Source of the DNA: UBA10349 sp003485905
GTDB taxonomy: Bacteria; Pseudomonadota; Gammaproteobacteria; Arenicellales; Arenicellaceae
Direction: 5' to 3'
DNA length: 64,000 nucleotides
NCBI GenBank assembly: GCA_943787185.1
Contig: CALSLL010000003.1
Location: forward strand, 1 to 64,000
A model generated the notes under the pieces. The model was given only the letters and a program-made list of their open reading frames with translations, did no database searches and was not told the DNA's origin. The translations under genes were made by a program, and so were the position numbers. Of the stretch, positions 24,962-33,366 are shown in pieces (position 1 is the first letter of the stretch; the number at the start of each line of letters is the position of its first letter).

Positions 24962-26122
24962 TTATGGCCTATCGATCTTAGAAATGGCACCGGTATAGAG
25001 TGCCCTCATATTTAGGATTGCTATCAATGGGGCAATGATGAAAGACAGTGTGGTCACGGAGTCAATCATTTGGGTAAAGGAAGAAACCCAATAGTGAATG
25101 ATTAGATAACCGAAAATACAGTTTATGCCTATAAAGAGATAGTAATAACGGCTCGTAGTGGTCTGGGAAGGGATCTCTTTAATGATTAACACCCCATCAG
25201 ACATCACACGAGAATACCCATCTATCACCGCTATGACAGTGGTATATAAAATAATGAATACGGTAAGCTTGATGACCGGAGCACTCCAACTGCCAACGGA
25301 TTGGCTGTAAAGGCTAACTAGTTGATTTATGAAACCAACAGAAGAATCTTCAAATTGAATTCCTTGGCTGTACATGAGCGATGCACCCATCAACACAAAG
25401 GCCAAGGCTAAAACAACCGTGCCGATATACCCAAGGCGCAAGTCGAACAACATGTTCGATTTCTTAAAGCCCTTATTCAACCTTGCTTTCTCGGCAACCC
25501 AAGTTGATTGTAAGATACTGGACTCTGTACCGTTAGGCATCCAACCGATTAGAGCCGCGAGAAAAAAGACGTTCGAGGCAGAATAAGCCGAAAGGCTAAA
25601 GAGATTTAGTTCTTCGACATTTAAATTAGGTAGGGTATTCGCTGTTGCAAACAGCGTTAAAAAAGTAAAAACCAAGACCAGTATTTTTACAATTTTTTCC
25701 AAATAGTTATAGCCACCGATTACTAATATGGCGACGGTAGGAACCATCAGTAGTATCGCTAGATTATTAGCCGCTATATGTGTACCGAGCAATACGTTTA
25801 GAGCGCCAGCAGTAACCAATACCACTGCAGCGGTGATAATTGCCATGGTAAAAAAAGCAATACCCATCCAAACAATGAGCGCCCACCTACCAATATCTCG
25901 ATAACCGTATAAGAGCGATGAGCCAGTAGCTTGTGCGTAAGTACTTGAAAATTGATAAGTTGGGTATTTAAGAAAGCAAACAAGAATAATAAGGGGCACC
26001 AGTTCCAAACCAAAGCTTGCACCTGAACGCGTGCTCTGCACCAGATGTGACACCCCCACACTGGCGGCGGCAAACATTAATCCAGGGCCGAGTTGCTTCT
26101 TTAACGAGTCGAATACTTTCAT
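24962..26122 (-). CDS. NRAMP-related membrane transporter, atypical metal site
   Basis: 386 aa with about eleven predicted TM helices. The N-terminal GPGLMFAAASVGVSHLVQST aligns with TM1 of NRAMP metal transporters, but the metal-binding DPGN motif is replaced by SVGVSH. TM6 carries IGWMPNGTE in place of the usual Met-containing motif. This divergent subgroup (VGVSHLVQSTRAG) is usually annotated as Nramp-like divalent metal transporter; substrate uncertain. Monocistronic, no obvious operon partner. Confidence 0.82.
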   Translation of the reverse strand: MKVFDSLKKQLGPGLMFAAASVGVSHLVQSTRSGASFGLELVPLIILVCFLKYPTYQFSSTYAQATGSSLLYGYRDIGRWALIVWMGIAFFTMAIITAAVVLVTAGALNVLLGTHIAANNLAILLMVPTVAILVIGGYNYLEKIVKILVLVFTFLTLFATANTLPNLNVEELNLFSLSAYSASNVFFLAALIGWMPNGTESSILQSTWVAEKARLNKGFKKSNMLFDLRLGYIGTVVLALAFVLMGASLMYSQGIQFEDSSVGFINQLVSLYSQSVGSWSAPVIKLTVFIILYTTVIAVIDGYSRVMSDGVLIIKEIPSQTTTSRYYYLFIGINCIFGYLIIHYWVSSFTQMIDSVTTLSFIIAPLIAILNMRALYTGAISKIDRP

Positions 26123-26197
26123 AAAAAACAGTGTAGAAATTCGTTATTGTAATCTGAATCTATTTGAATCAATTCTTCTGGGGCAAATCTTAAACTG

Positions 26198-26221
26198 AAA
26201 AAAGGCCCTCTATTGAGGGCC
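26198..26221 (-). terminator. Terminator after the amidohydrolase gene
   Basis: GGCCCTC (26204-26210) / GAGGGCC (26215-26221), 7-bp GC-rich stem with a 4-base loop; on the minus strand it is followed by six Ts. It ends the operon transcribed from 31.7 kb. Confidence 0.85.
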
Positions 26222-26273
26222 CCTCAAGGGATTAGCCTGTGAACGTAAAGTCGACAAAAGCGCCCTACCCAGA

Positions 26274-27810
26274 TCACGTGAATGTAATGGTGTCCGCTAG
26301 CGGCCCAAAACGCGCTTGGGCCGCCGCGACCTGCGCTTTTAGTTCAGGCCAATCAACGCCGATCATCTTGCCATTGCGTTTTTTCGCTTGACCGCTGATC
26401 CAAACGCTATCAATATCCTCTCGCGATGCGTAATTAAGCACTCGATCGGCCAAGGTTCCCTGCATAGCAAAACCCATGCGGTCCGTTCTAAGTAATACAA
26501 GATTAGCTCGTTTGCCCACCGTAATACTCCCAGTCTCATCGCCAAGCCGCATACTTTTAGCGCCCAGAGCCGTGGCAAAATCGAGTACGTCCTCAGACTT
26601 GTACTGCTTGGCAATGCCAACACCCGCAGGTTCCAGATAATGAGACCAGAAGGCAGCGCGAATGTGCTCAAAATAGTCCCTGAGTTAATACTAAATTTAC
26701 GTCTACACCTATGCCGGCCGCCACACCTGCCGCACGCGCCCGAGCGTGCACCGAAGGTCCACGAATAGCTTCTGCAGCCATATAGGGAAATTCACCCATG
26801 GCTGTCGCGCAAACCATGCCACCGCTGTCACGCAACATTTCAAGTTCTTCTGCGGTAAGCTTGTTGGCGTGAGTACAATGATAGTCCGGGCCCAAGAGAC
26901 CAGCCTTATGAAGATCCGGGATTCCAGAATCTCGGTATCCCATGTAGCCCTCCGGCATTGGTTCTGCCGTCTTATGTAAATGAGATGAGATCAATTTTAC
27001 GCCCATGGCTCTGATTCGAGACCATTCCGTCTCAATCTCTGATAGCAAGCTACCGTTAACTGAGGAGGGTGCAAGACTTAACTGCATAACCGCAGCATTG
27101 TCAGAAAATATTTCTTTCTGCAGACGCTCCGCTATCGACCAATGCACCTCGGTAGTCTCGGCAATTCGTTGAGCATGCGCATCCGCAAGAGGGACTGTAT
27201 CCCCTGGCCTATATGACGAAGAAACACCCATCTGAAAGGCAAACCACCCGCTAATTCCAGAGTCTTTGATGCCCCGTGCGGCAGCTAATGCATTCTCCTC
27301 ATTGATTTGCCCATGTGCGTAATCAATGATCGATGTGACACCGGAGTCGATCGCCAGCAAACCTCCTACCAGTCCTCCGAGATAATGATCTTCAGGCGTC
27401 ATCGAAACGATAGTCCGCATTTTCCATTCCTGGTAGCCCGCGTAACCCGACGGAGCAGTTTTCGCCAGTCTTCCTGCATCGATAATCTGCCAAACATGAC
27501 GGTGCCCATCCGACATGCCAGGCATGAGAATCATGCCGCCACCATCAATTACTTCAGCTCCTTCTCTGGCCAAGCCCTTACCTACAGCTGCAATTTTTCC
27601 ATTTTCGACCAGAACATCGGCTCCTTCGATTTCTTTTAGCTCAGGATCCATGGTCAGTAGATCCGCACCACGTATCAATAGCGGTCCGTTTGATGCGCTC
27701 CCGTCAGGCACACTGCCCACAGAAGATTGAGCAAAAGCCTGTTTACCAAAAGCCGTTGAGGCGGCAGCTGCAGCCGTTAGGCGCAGAAAGGACTTACGAG
27801 TCATTTTCAA
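26274..27810 (-). pseudogene. Exported amidohydrolase with a frameshift
   Basis: Metal-dependent cytosine-deaminase-type amidohydrolase. The TTG at 27810 (GGAG 7 bases upstream; ATG at 27804 possible) opens a Tat-like signal (MTRKSFLRLTAAAAAS), then the metal motifs DGHRHVW, SSHLHK, HCTHANK and GVDVN. The frame stops at 26668 after LVLTQGLF. One frame over, from 26678, it continues DYFEHIRAAFW to the normal C-terminus ending at 26274 (GKRANLVLL, DSVWISGQ). One extra G in the GGG at 26678-26680 explains the break. Last gene of a run with the propeller and two AHH proteins; if intact, a periplasmic hydrolase or deaminase of about 511 aa. Confidence 0.85.
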
Positions 27811-27951
27811 TGTAATTCTCCTACCGAGTCGTGATTAAACGCCGATTTCAAATTTGTCTGAATCTCCGCTATCGGCGTACAGCGGGCATCAAAATACTTG
27901 AATTGCTTACATCAACTACGATCGGCAACTACAAATAGTGGATTAATCAGC

Positions 27952-28950
27952 CTATTGAGCGTCAAATTCACATTCATACGGCCGCATAATAGTATCCGGA
28001 TTCCATTGCCATGCAGCTATCCAGGTGGCTGGTTCTACAAGGTATTCGGGGTCGGTTACGGTTACCTCGTAATTCAACGTAATACCATCTTGTGCAATCG
28101 TGAAGACTTCATCTAGCGTAGCGTCTTGACTCATCAACGAACCATCATCATCAAGTAATCCGTTAATTAGTCGTTCGGTGTGAACATGCAGAGAGCCATT
28201 TTCAAATCTGCCGATTGAGTACCCCAGTCTTGATCTGGGTGCATCTTGAGGTATCTGAGAGGAGGTCATATCAATCAATCGCTCTGAGCCCCATTCTTCA
28301 ATGCTTAGTCGAATATCATCGCCCTCTTCTGAAAACTCAAAGGGATAGGGACTCAAAATCGCGTTAGGCATACTCGGGGGTATGCATCGCAACGAAGGCA
28401 TATCCACAAAAGGGTCGTATTGCGCGACAGCCTGTGCAGATTTTTCTGTTAACTTGAACGGGTTCTTTCTTACATAAATCGCCTTGTAACTCCACACTCT
28501 AAATAAATCAGACGCTACGTCAGGGTCGGTTGGCTTTGCGATATCTCCTTCTGGTGAAGTCCAAACTAAAGGAGTATCCGTATCCCGCATTATATATTCC
28601 TGCCCGTTAGCAAACAGAGCGTTGGTTGACAACATTTCTAGTCGACCCTGTGAAGATGGCCACCCACCTAAGCGAATGGTTTCTCCCACCGCGAAATTTT
28701 CTCGAGTAAGCCCTCTTCGCATTAAGGAATTGATTGCATCAGCCACAATCTCCCATTCTTCTATAGAACCATCGTCCTTGGTGACACTAACAATCATACC
28801 AAAATGAGGATTACGCCAATTCAATTTAGTCACTACACATTCAAATTCGAGCCACGCAGTTCGATCAAACGGAGATATGGAATGATGACCATAAGAAATG
28901 CTTGTTATCGACAAAAGTGAAATGATTATTATGAACGCTTTCAATTTCAT
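27952..28950 (-). CDS. Exported AHH two-domain protein (DUF6152-like)
   Basis: 332 aa. Signal peptide of 21 residues ends SYG directly before His-His (GHHSISPFD). N-terminal domain with LNWRNPHFGMIV (Asn-Pro-His). C-terminal domain with the shared elements LRCIPPSMPN, LGYSIGRFENGSLHVHT, DPEYLVEPATW and the terminal PYEC. The two cysteine motifs may form a disulfide. Closest in this window to the genes at 37471 and 50827. Lies 141 bp upstream of the amidohydrolase and 218 bp downstream of the next AHH gene; probably one operon. Confidence 0.82.
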   Translation of the reverse strand: MKLKAFIIIISLLSITSISYGHHSISPFDRTAWLEFECVVTKLNWRNPHFGMIVSVTKDDGSIEEWEIVADAINSLMRRGLTRENFAVGETIRLGGWPSSQGRLEMLSTNALFANGQEYIMRDTDTPLVWTSPEGDIAKPTDPDVASDLFRVWSYKAIYVRKNPFKLTEKSAQAVAQYDPFVDMPSLRCIPPSMPNAILSPYPFEFSEEGDDIRLSIEEWGSERLIDMTSSQIPQDAPRSRLGYSIGRFENGSLHVHTERLINGLLDDDGSLMSQDATLDEVFTIAQDGITLNYEVTVTDPEYLVEPATWIAAWQWNPDTIMRPYECEFDAQ

Positions 28951-29168
28951 TTTTCCTACCTGTATCGAGGTTAATAGCCTGCTTACTTCCAGATGCAGAA
29001 ATTTGCAATTAGTGCGATGGCTGAAAATTAGCCAACCACCCTTTAACTCTAAGTGCGTTAACGAGCAATGATTCTAACCTTAAACACTAATTAATTGACA
29101 TATCAACGCTTCCTGTATGGAAACTAGCGTTTTAGATACCTGGTATTCCAAAGACAGAATTCAAAAAA

Positions 29169-30197
29169 CTAAAAACCTTCGGTAATTTCCTCGGTAAGGT
29201 CCTCACACTGATATGGATCGTAAGCAGCAGGCGTCCTGATTACGGTAACTTCACGGGTATAAGGCTCTTCGAGATAATCAGGATCATCAATTGTGTAGCT
29301 GAGCACGAGCGATTGACCATCTTCACTAAGTGTAAATCGCTCGGTAGTGTGCATATTGACACCATGTTTCACGCCTACACGAGTGGCTTCAAGCCAACCG
29401 GGTAAAAAACCAATGGTATCTATAACCAAGGTATTGCTTTCCCAATTTCCAATGGAATGTCCAGCTCGGCTAGCAACGATATTTGTAGGATGCTCATCCA
29501 TATTCAAATAGATAGTCCGCACAATATCCATAAAACCATATTTAAGCTCGATCTCATCATCAGATTGAGTGATCGTATTGACGTGCTCATCGAAGGTCCA
29601 ATCGTGAAAAATATTGGTCGCTTCACAGTGAAACCTAGGGTTCATTTCTCGATGAAAGCCCTCGGTTTCGGTTAAATTCAATGCTGTTACAGCATAGGGC
29701 ACACCGCCTCCACGGGGAGCGCCAGCAATTCTTGGGGCACGCACCCAGTTCCAGTTTCCGTTGATATTCGGCGTGCCCGGCGCAAGCTGAACGTCCACAG
29801 GTACGGGTTCATCTGCAGCTACTAGCTCGATAGTTTCATTTCTCTGAATAACACGGCCATCAGCAAACGTGATTGTGTTGGTGTAACAACCAAACTCTTC
29901 TCGTCGGGCAGCCGAACCATGAATAGAAATCTCTGTTCCGTCAGCAAACATCTCTTCAGTCCAACCACTCCTTTTTAGCAAGCTGCCGGCACGCATTTCA
30001 CAACGCCAAGGATCAACTCCCCCCGCATCATTGGTTACATCGAAATACACATAAGAATGTGGATTAACATAACGGATATCGGTGACAACCCCCGAAACGT
30101 CCAGCTCTATATCGTGGTTAAACTGCCCTGTACTTCCGTGGTGGGCAAAAGCTGCACTAGCAGCAAGCGTTAACGATAGCGCAAAAATTAATTTCAA
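29169..30197 (-). CDS. Exported AHH two-domain protein (DUF6152-like)
   Basis: 342 aa. Signal peptide ends AFA before His-His (AHHGSTGQF). N-terminal domain: ITDIRYVNPHSYVYFDV; paired cysteines in WRCEMRAG and FGCYTNTI. C-terminal domain: CEATNIFHDW, AGHSIGNWESNTLVIDTIGF, DDPDYLEEPY and terminal YQCED. Very similar in layout and wording to the gene at 60075 (HHGTSGQF, VNPHAYVYFDV), the second subgroup of the family. RBS is GGAG (7 bases before the ATG). A bidirectional hairpin lies just upstream. Confidence 0.82.
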   Translation of the reverse strand: MKLIFALSLTLAASAAFAHHGSTGQFNHDIELDVSGVVTDIRYVNPHSYVYFDVTNDAGGVDPWRCEMRAGSLLKRSGWTEEMFADGTEISIHGSAARREEFGCYTNTITFADGRVIQRNETIELVAADEPVPVDVQLAPGTPNINGNWNWVRAPRIAGAPRGGGVPYAVTALNLTETEGFHREMNPRFHCEATNIFHDWTFDEHVNTITQSDDEIELKYGFMDIVRTIYLNMDEHPTNIVASRAGHSIGNWESNTLVIDTIGFLPGWLEATRVGVKHGVNMHTTERFTLSEDGQSLVLSYTIDDPDYLEEPYTREVTVIRTPAAYDPYQCEDLTEEITEGF

Positions 30198-30217
30198 CTT
30201 GAGTAACTCCTATCAAT

Positions 30218-30252
30218 AAAAAAGGCGATGTATTTGGAACACCGCCTTTTTT
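30218..30252. terminator. Hairpin terminator between propeller gene and AHH gene
   Basis: AAAAAAGGCG (30218-30227) / CGCCTTTTTT (30243-30252), 10-bp stem with a 15-base loop and T-runs in both directions. It would end most transcripts of the propeller gene and leave the two AHH genes to readthrough or their own promoter. Confidence 0.75.
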
Positions 30253-30287
30253 ACTACCATCTTATTGTCTTTACCAGCTTATTGTTT

Positions 30288-31679
30288 TTACCAACGATCT
30301 CCCAACTCACCGCTATTTCGGAGAACATACATGCCAGTTGCACCAGAGGTGAAGATATTGCCTCTGGTATCAACAAGCACTTCCTGTGTGATCGAGATAG
30401 GCATATAACCAGATTGCGAACGCTTTGGCGTTGCCGGATCACCCGGTAGAAACCAGCCTACTTCTTTAGGTAAGCGTGGCTCAGCAACATCATAAACACG
30501 TACCCCAGCATTAAAATAGGCTAGATGAATCAATTCGTTTGGCTGCATCACGTCCTGGTTGTGAATTTCATTGTTAACGTTGTGCGGACCGAATCGCCCA
30601 GGTCTATCACAAAAATTGTCCCAAGCAAAACCTTCTGGCACTTCTGGAATCGGAAACGTAGACATCATATAAGGTTTTGTGGGGTCAGCATTCTGCACCA
30701 TGATATTGGCAGATATCGACTCCCCGCACTGCTGAATCTTTGGTTCACCATTTACGTAAACCAAACCCTTCTCCCAATACGGAATCACTGAATGCACCGA
30801 CTGGGTGACGTTATTCACAAACGGCGGAACAATTTGCAGACGACCAACCACCGTCGGATTCGCTTTATCGCTGATATCCAAAGTAACCATATCTGGCGTA
30901 AAACCTAATACGGCAGTGTTGCCATCAGGGCTAATAATAGCGGGTCCATGAAAGCTTGGAATGACGCCATCTTGACGCTCTTCGCCTAAGCGCTGTCCAA
31001 ATTGCGCCCATTGACCTACTTCCTTGGGATTCTTAGGGTCTCTAACATCCAATATTTTAAATATCTGGGCACGATAACCCGGCGCGCTGGCGGACAGGTA
31101 GGCATAACCGTCATGCAGAATATTTCTGTGTACGCCGTAGGCTCCTGTTTCCCAGTGAGAAAGCTCTAACGGATTCTCGGGATCACTAATATCAAAAAGC
31201 ATTACACCTTCATATTTCAATTTATCCGCTGGAACTTCATCCGGCTGAAACGCAGACATAAAGTTAATCGCATTTTGAGTGTCAAATTGCGTCAGTTCTC
31301 TGGACATGCCAACCATCAACAAATCACCCTGAGAGGTAATCTGCGACATATTGCCATCCATTTCATATTCAATATCCTTAATTACAGTGGGGTTTGTTGG
31401 ATCAGTAACATCCATCACTCTAAGTGAAGGCGGCAGAATAGGCCCGTGCCCTTCCTGAGTCTTCGAGACAGCCGTATACAGGAACCAACGCCCATCTTGC
31501 TCTTTAATGGTGAACTTTCCAGCATAACGATCTTGATAATCGAGAAACCCGATTGGCTCTACATTATGCGCTTGCCAACCCTCAGGAATCGGGTCAGCTA
31601 ATACGCTGTTACTAATACCGAATGTAAGGGCGCCAACGCATAGAACGCTCGCCAGCTTGCTATTCAGTGATTTGCTCAT
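30288..31679 (-). CDS. Exported LVIVD-repeat beta-propeller protein
   Basis: 463 aa. Signal peptide ends LADP (about residue 29). Repeats of the form L-x-V-x-D-[VI]-[TRS]-[DK]-P-x-[NK]-P (RVMDVTDPTNP, MLFDISDPENP, KILDVRDPKNP, VTLDISDKANP, RVYDVAEPRLP) mark an LVIVD/YncE-like propeller; the family has no known enzymatic activity. RBS is GAGGAG 6 bases before the ATG. Transcribed leftwards toward two AHH genes and the amidohydrolase. A perfect 16-bp palindrome sits 40 bp upstream. Confidence 0.88.
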   Translation of the reverse strand: MSKSLNSKLASVLCVGALTFGISNSVLADPIPEGWQAHNVEPIGFLDYQDRYAGKFTIKEQDGRWFLYTAVSKTQEGHGPILPPSLRVMDVTDPTNPTVIKDIEYEMDGNMSQITSQGDLLMVGMSRELTQFDTQNAINFMSAFQPDEVPADKLKYEGVMLFDISDPENPLELSHWETGAYGVHRNILHDGYAYLSASAPGYRAQIFKILDVRDPKNPKEVGQWAQFGQRLGEERQDGVIPSFHGPAIISPDGNTAVLGFTPDMVTLDISDKANPTVVGRLQIVPPFVNNVTQSVHSVIPYWEKGLVYVNGEPKIQQCGESISANIMVQNADPTKPYMMSTFPIPEVPEGFAWDNFCDRPGRFGPHNVNNEIHNQDVMQPNELIHLAYFNAGVRVYDVAEPRLPKEVGWFLPGDPATPKRSQSGYMPISITQEVLVDTRGNIFTSGATGMYVLRNSGELGDRW

Positions 31680-32029
31680 AAAAATCTCCTCATGTGATAA
31701 AACCCCTCATATACAAAAACCAAGACGTCTTGGTAAACCAGAATTATATTAGCACGGGCACCGCTAGCGCTTAGCCCCAGAGTAGTTGCATATAGTCACA
31801 ATTTGTAACGTGATCACGCAACAAAATAGTTGGTTGGCATTGATCTTTGCGATTCAATCACCCACCATAAGCAGCGTGTGAATAGCGCTGCATGTTTATG
31901 ATTCTGTAATTCTTGTTCAGAACAGGTTAAGGCAAAGCAATCTAAGATGTATCTCGGCTCTGTAGCGATTTCTGTAGTTAATTCTGTAGTTATTAACTTG
32001 CAAGAAGGTTTAAGATTAAGAGGCGAATT
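31680..32029. other. Divergent promoter region
   Basis: 350 bp between the leftward propeller gene and the rightward lipoprotein gene. On the minus strand a TATAAT (31748-31743) lies 64 bp before the propeller start; no good -35 is visible. The palindrome at 31719-31734 is described separately. The lipoprotein side is AT-rich with repeated TCTGTAG words (about 31955-31990) and an AGAGG RBS. No gene seen. Confidence 0.45.
31719..31734. promoter_or_regulatory. Perfect 16-bp palindrome, possible operator
   Basis: ACCAAGACGTCTTGGT is self-complementary over all 16 bases. It lies just downstream of a TATAAT on the minus strand, where a repressor would block transcription of the propeller-AHH-amidohydrolase genes. 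No cognate regulator is found within the window. Confidence 0.5.
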
Positions 32030-32788
32030 ATGAAAAATTATCTATTGTTGTCAGTCCTCGCAATTAGCATAGGCGGCTGTGCCACCAGCTTTGAAGGCCG
32101 GCTGGATCTCAACGAACCAATCACATTCGTAGACCTCAGTTCAAAACAGCTACAAACTCGAGCAGAATGCCAAGCTCCAGAACTTCGAGACTCGAAGAAA
32201 TGTATAAACCTGGCAAAACAGATCGATAAAAATACAACCGTTATCCGAGCAGGTCTGTATGAAGCCGATATAGTCGAAGGAAAGGATGAACTCACACTCA
32301 AAATCCTAAGACCTGGAAGTTCAAGAACACTAACGGAGCTACCTATTAGTACCGCCAATGGGCCGGGGTTCCCAAACTATTCCGGTAGCGTATCTTTAAC
32401 GCCGCAGCAAACTGGCCGTAGCTTTGGCTTAAAAGGAACATTTGATACCAACCAGCTGGAATCAGAAACAATCCGATCAACCGAACAATGTAGCTATCGA
32501 GTTCCCTATAGATGGTGTGGGTATGTAACAGTCACAGACCCAAACACCAACCAAACTCGACAAGTTTATCGATGTCGCACCCGATATGAAACGCACTATG
32601 GCGCCCAAGATGTTGCATTCTTCTACCGCCACACCAACAAAGAAGTCTTTCTGGATTTAGTTAAAGCTGATGGCCGAGTAATTGGTGAGTACAATGGAAC
32701 GAATAGCAACAACAACAAAGTCTATACCTATCAAGGCTACTGCAATACCGGGTATGGGAATAGGAATAGTTACAGGAATGGCTATTAA
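32030..32788 (+). CDS. Predicted lipoprotein of unknown function
   Basis: 252 aa. Lipobox at the end of the signal peptide: AISIGGC, Cys about residue 17. The C-terminal third is rich in Tyr, Arg, Asn and Cys (CSYRVPYRWCGYV, YRCRTRYETHYG), and the last 20 residues are Asn/Tyr/Gly-rich. Four cysteines in the middle and end could form disulfides. No family recognised. Stands alone, divergent from the propeller gene. Confidence 0.75.
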   Translation: MKNYLLLSVLAISIGGCATSFEGRLDLNEPITFVDLSSKQLQTRAECQAPELRDSKKCINLAKQIDKNTTVIRAGLYEADIVEGKDELTLKILRPGSSRTLTELPISTANGPGFPNYSGSVSLTPQQTGRSFGLKGTFDTNQLESETIRSTEQCSYRVPYRWCGYVTVTDPNTNQTRQVYRCRTRYETHYGAQDVAFFYRHTNKEVFLDLVKADGRVIGEYNGTNSNNNKVYTYQGYCNTGYGNRNSYRNGY

Positions 32789-32888
32789 TAGCGACCCGCT
32801 TACAAAATGTCAGTTCGACTGCTTCGCTACTATCGCTAGATAACTATGCAATAACTTTCACCACGCTTGTAGAAGCGTCAACCCAATG

Positions 32889-33217
32889 CTATTTTGAGCC
32901 ACCCTTAAGCCGTGTATTAAGCGAATTAAGTACTGCACCGGTCATCGGTACGCCAAAAACTGTGCATCCAAAAATTCAGGGATGTTGGCAGCCATAATGC
33001 TTTCCGTATCTTCGGGCTTTACACCATGATTGCTTAATGCCGAAGCCAGACGGCGCGCATTGGCATAAAACTCCTTGTAGGTAATTCTACGATCGCCATG
33101 TACGATTGCGATTCTACTCGGATGTACCAGAGCAGACTGGCTTAACAAGTGTATCGGAGATAGCGGCTGATAATTAGCAGCTACTTTCTCCAGTCCATCA
33201 CGATATTTACGTGTCAT
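32889..33217 (-). pseudogene. Remnant of an acyl-CoA synthetase (AMP-binding) gene
   Basis: Only the N-terminal about 110 residues of a protein of usual length about 540. The frame 32942-33217 encodes KVAANYQPLSPIHLL and HGDRRITYKEFYANARRLAS, standard for fatty-acyl-CoA synthetases, and ends at QFLAYR. Shifting frame at the five-A run 32955-32959 gives GVPMTGAVLNSLNTRL, the expected continuation, then a stop at 32889. The rest of the gene is absent, so this is true decay, not just an error. Confidence 0.85.
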
Positions 33218-33366
33218 TCCACATCATCTAAACCGGATGCTATATGGTAAACACAGTAAGCCATTTGCGCAGATTTGAGTCTAATCTGTTCACAGTTGCA
33301 CGAAGTTACGAAAAAACTACGGGAGCAGCAATGCAACTAACAATAGCTACCAACGCAGGGCTTAAA

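Noticed and set aside
30288..31679. LVIVD propeller as a quinoprotein enzyme
   Set aside because: The repeats lack PQQ-binding residues of known dehydrogenases and the family has no known activity.
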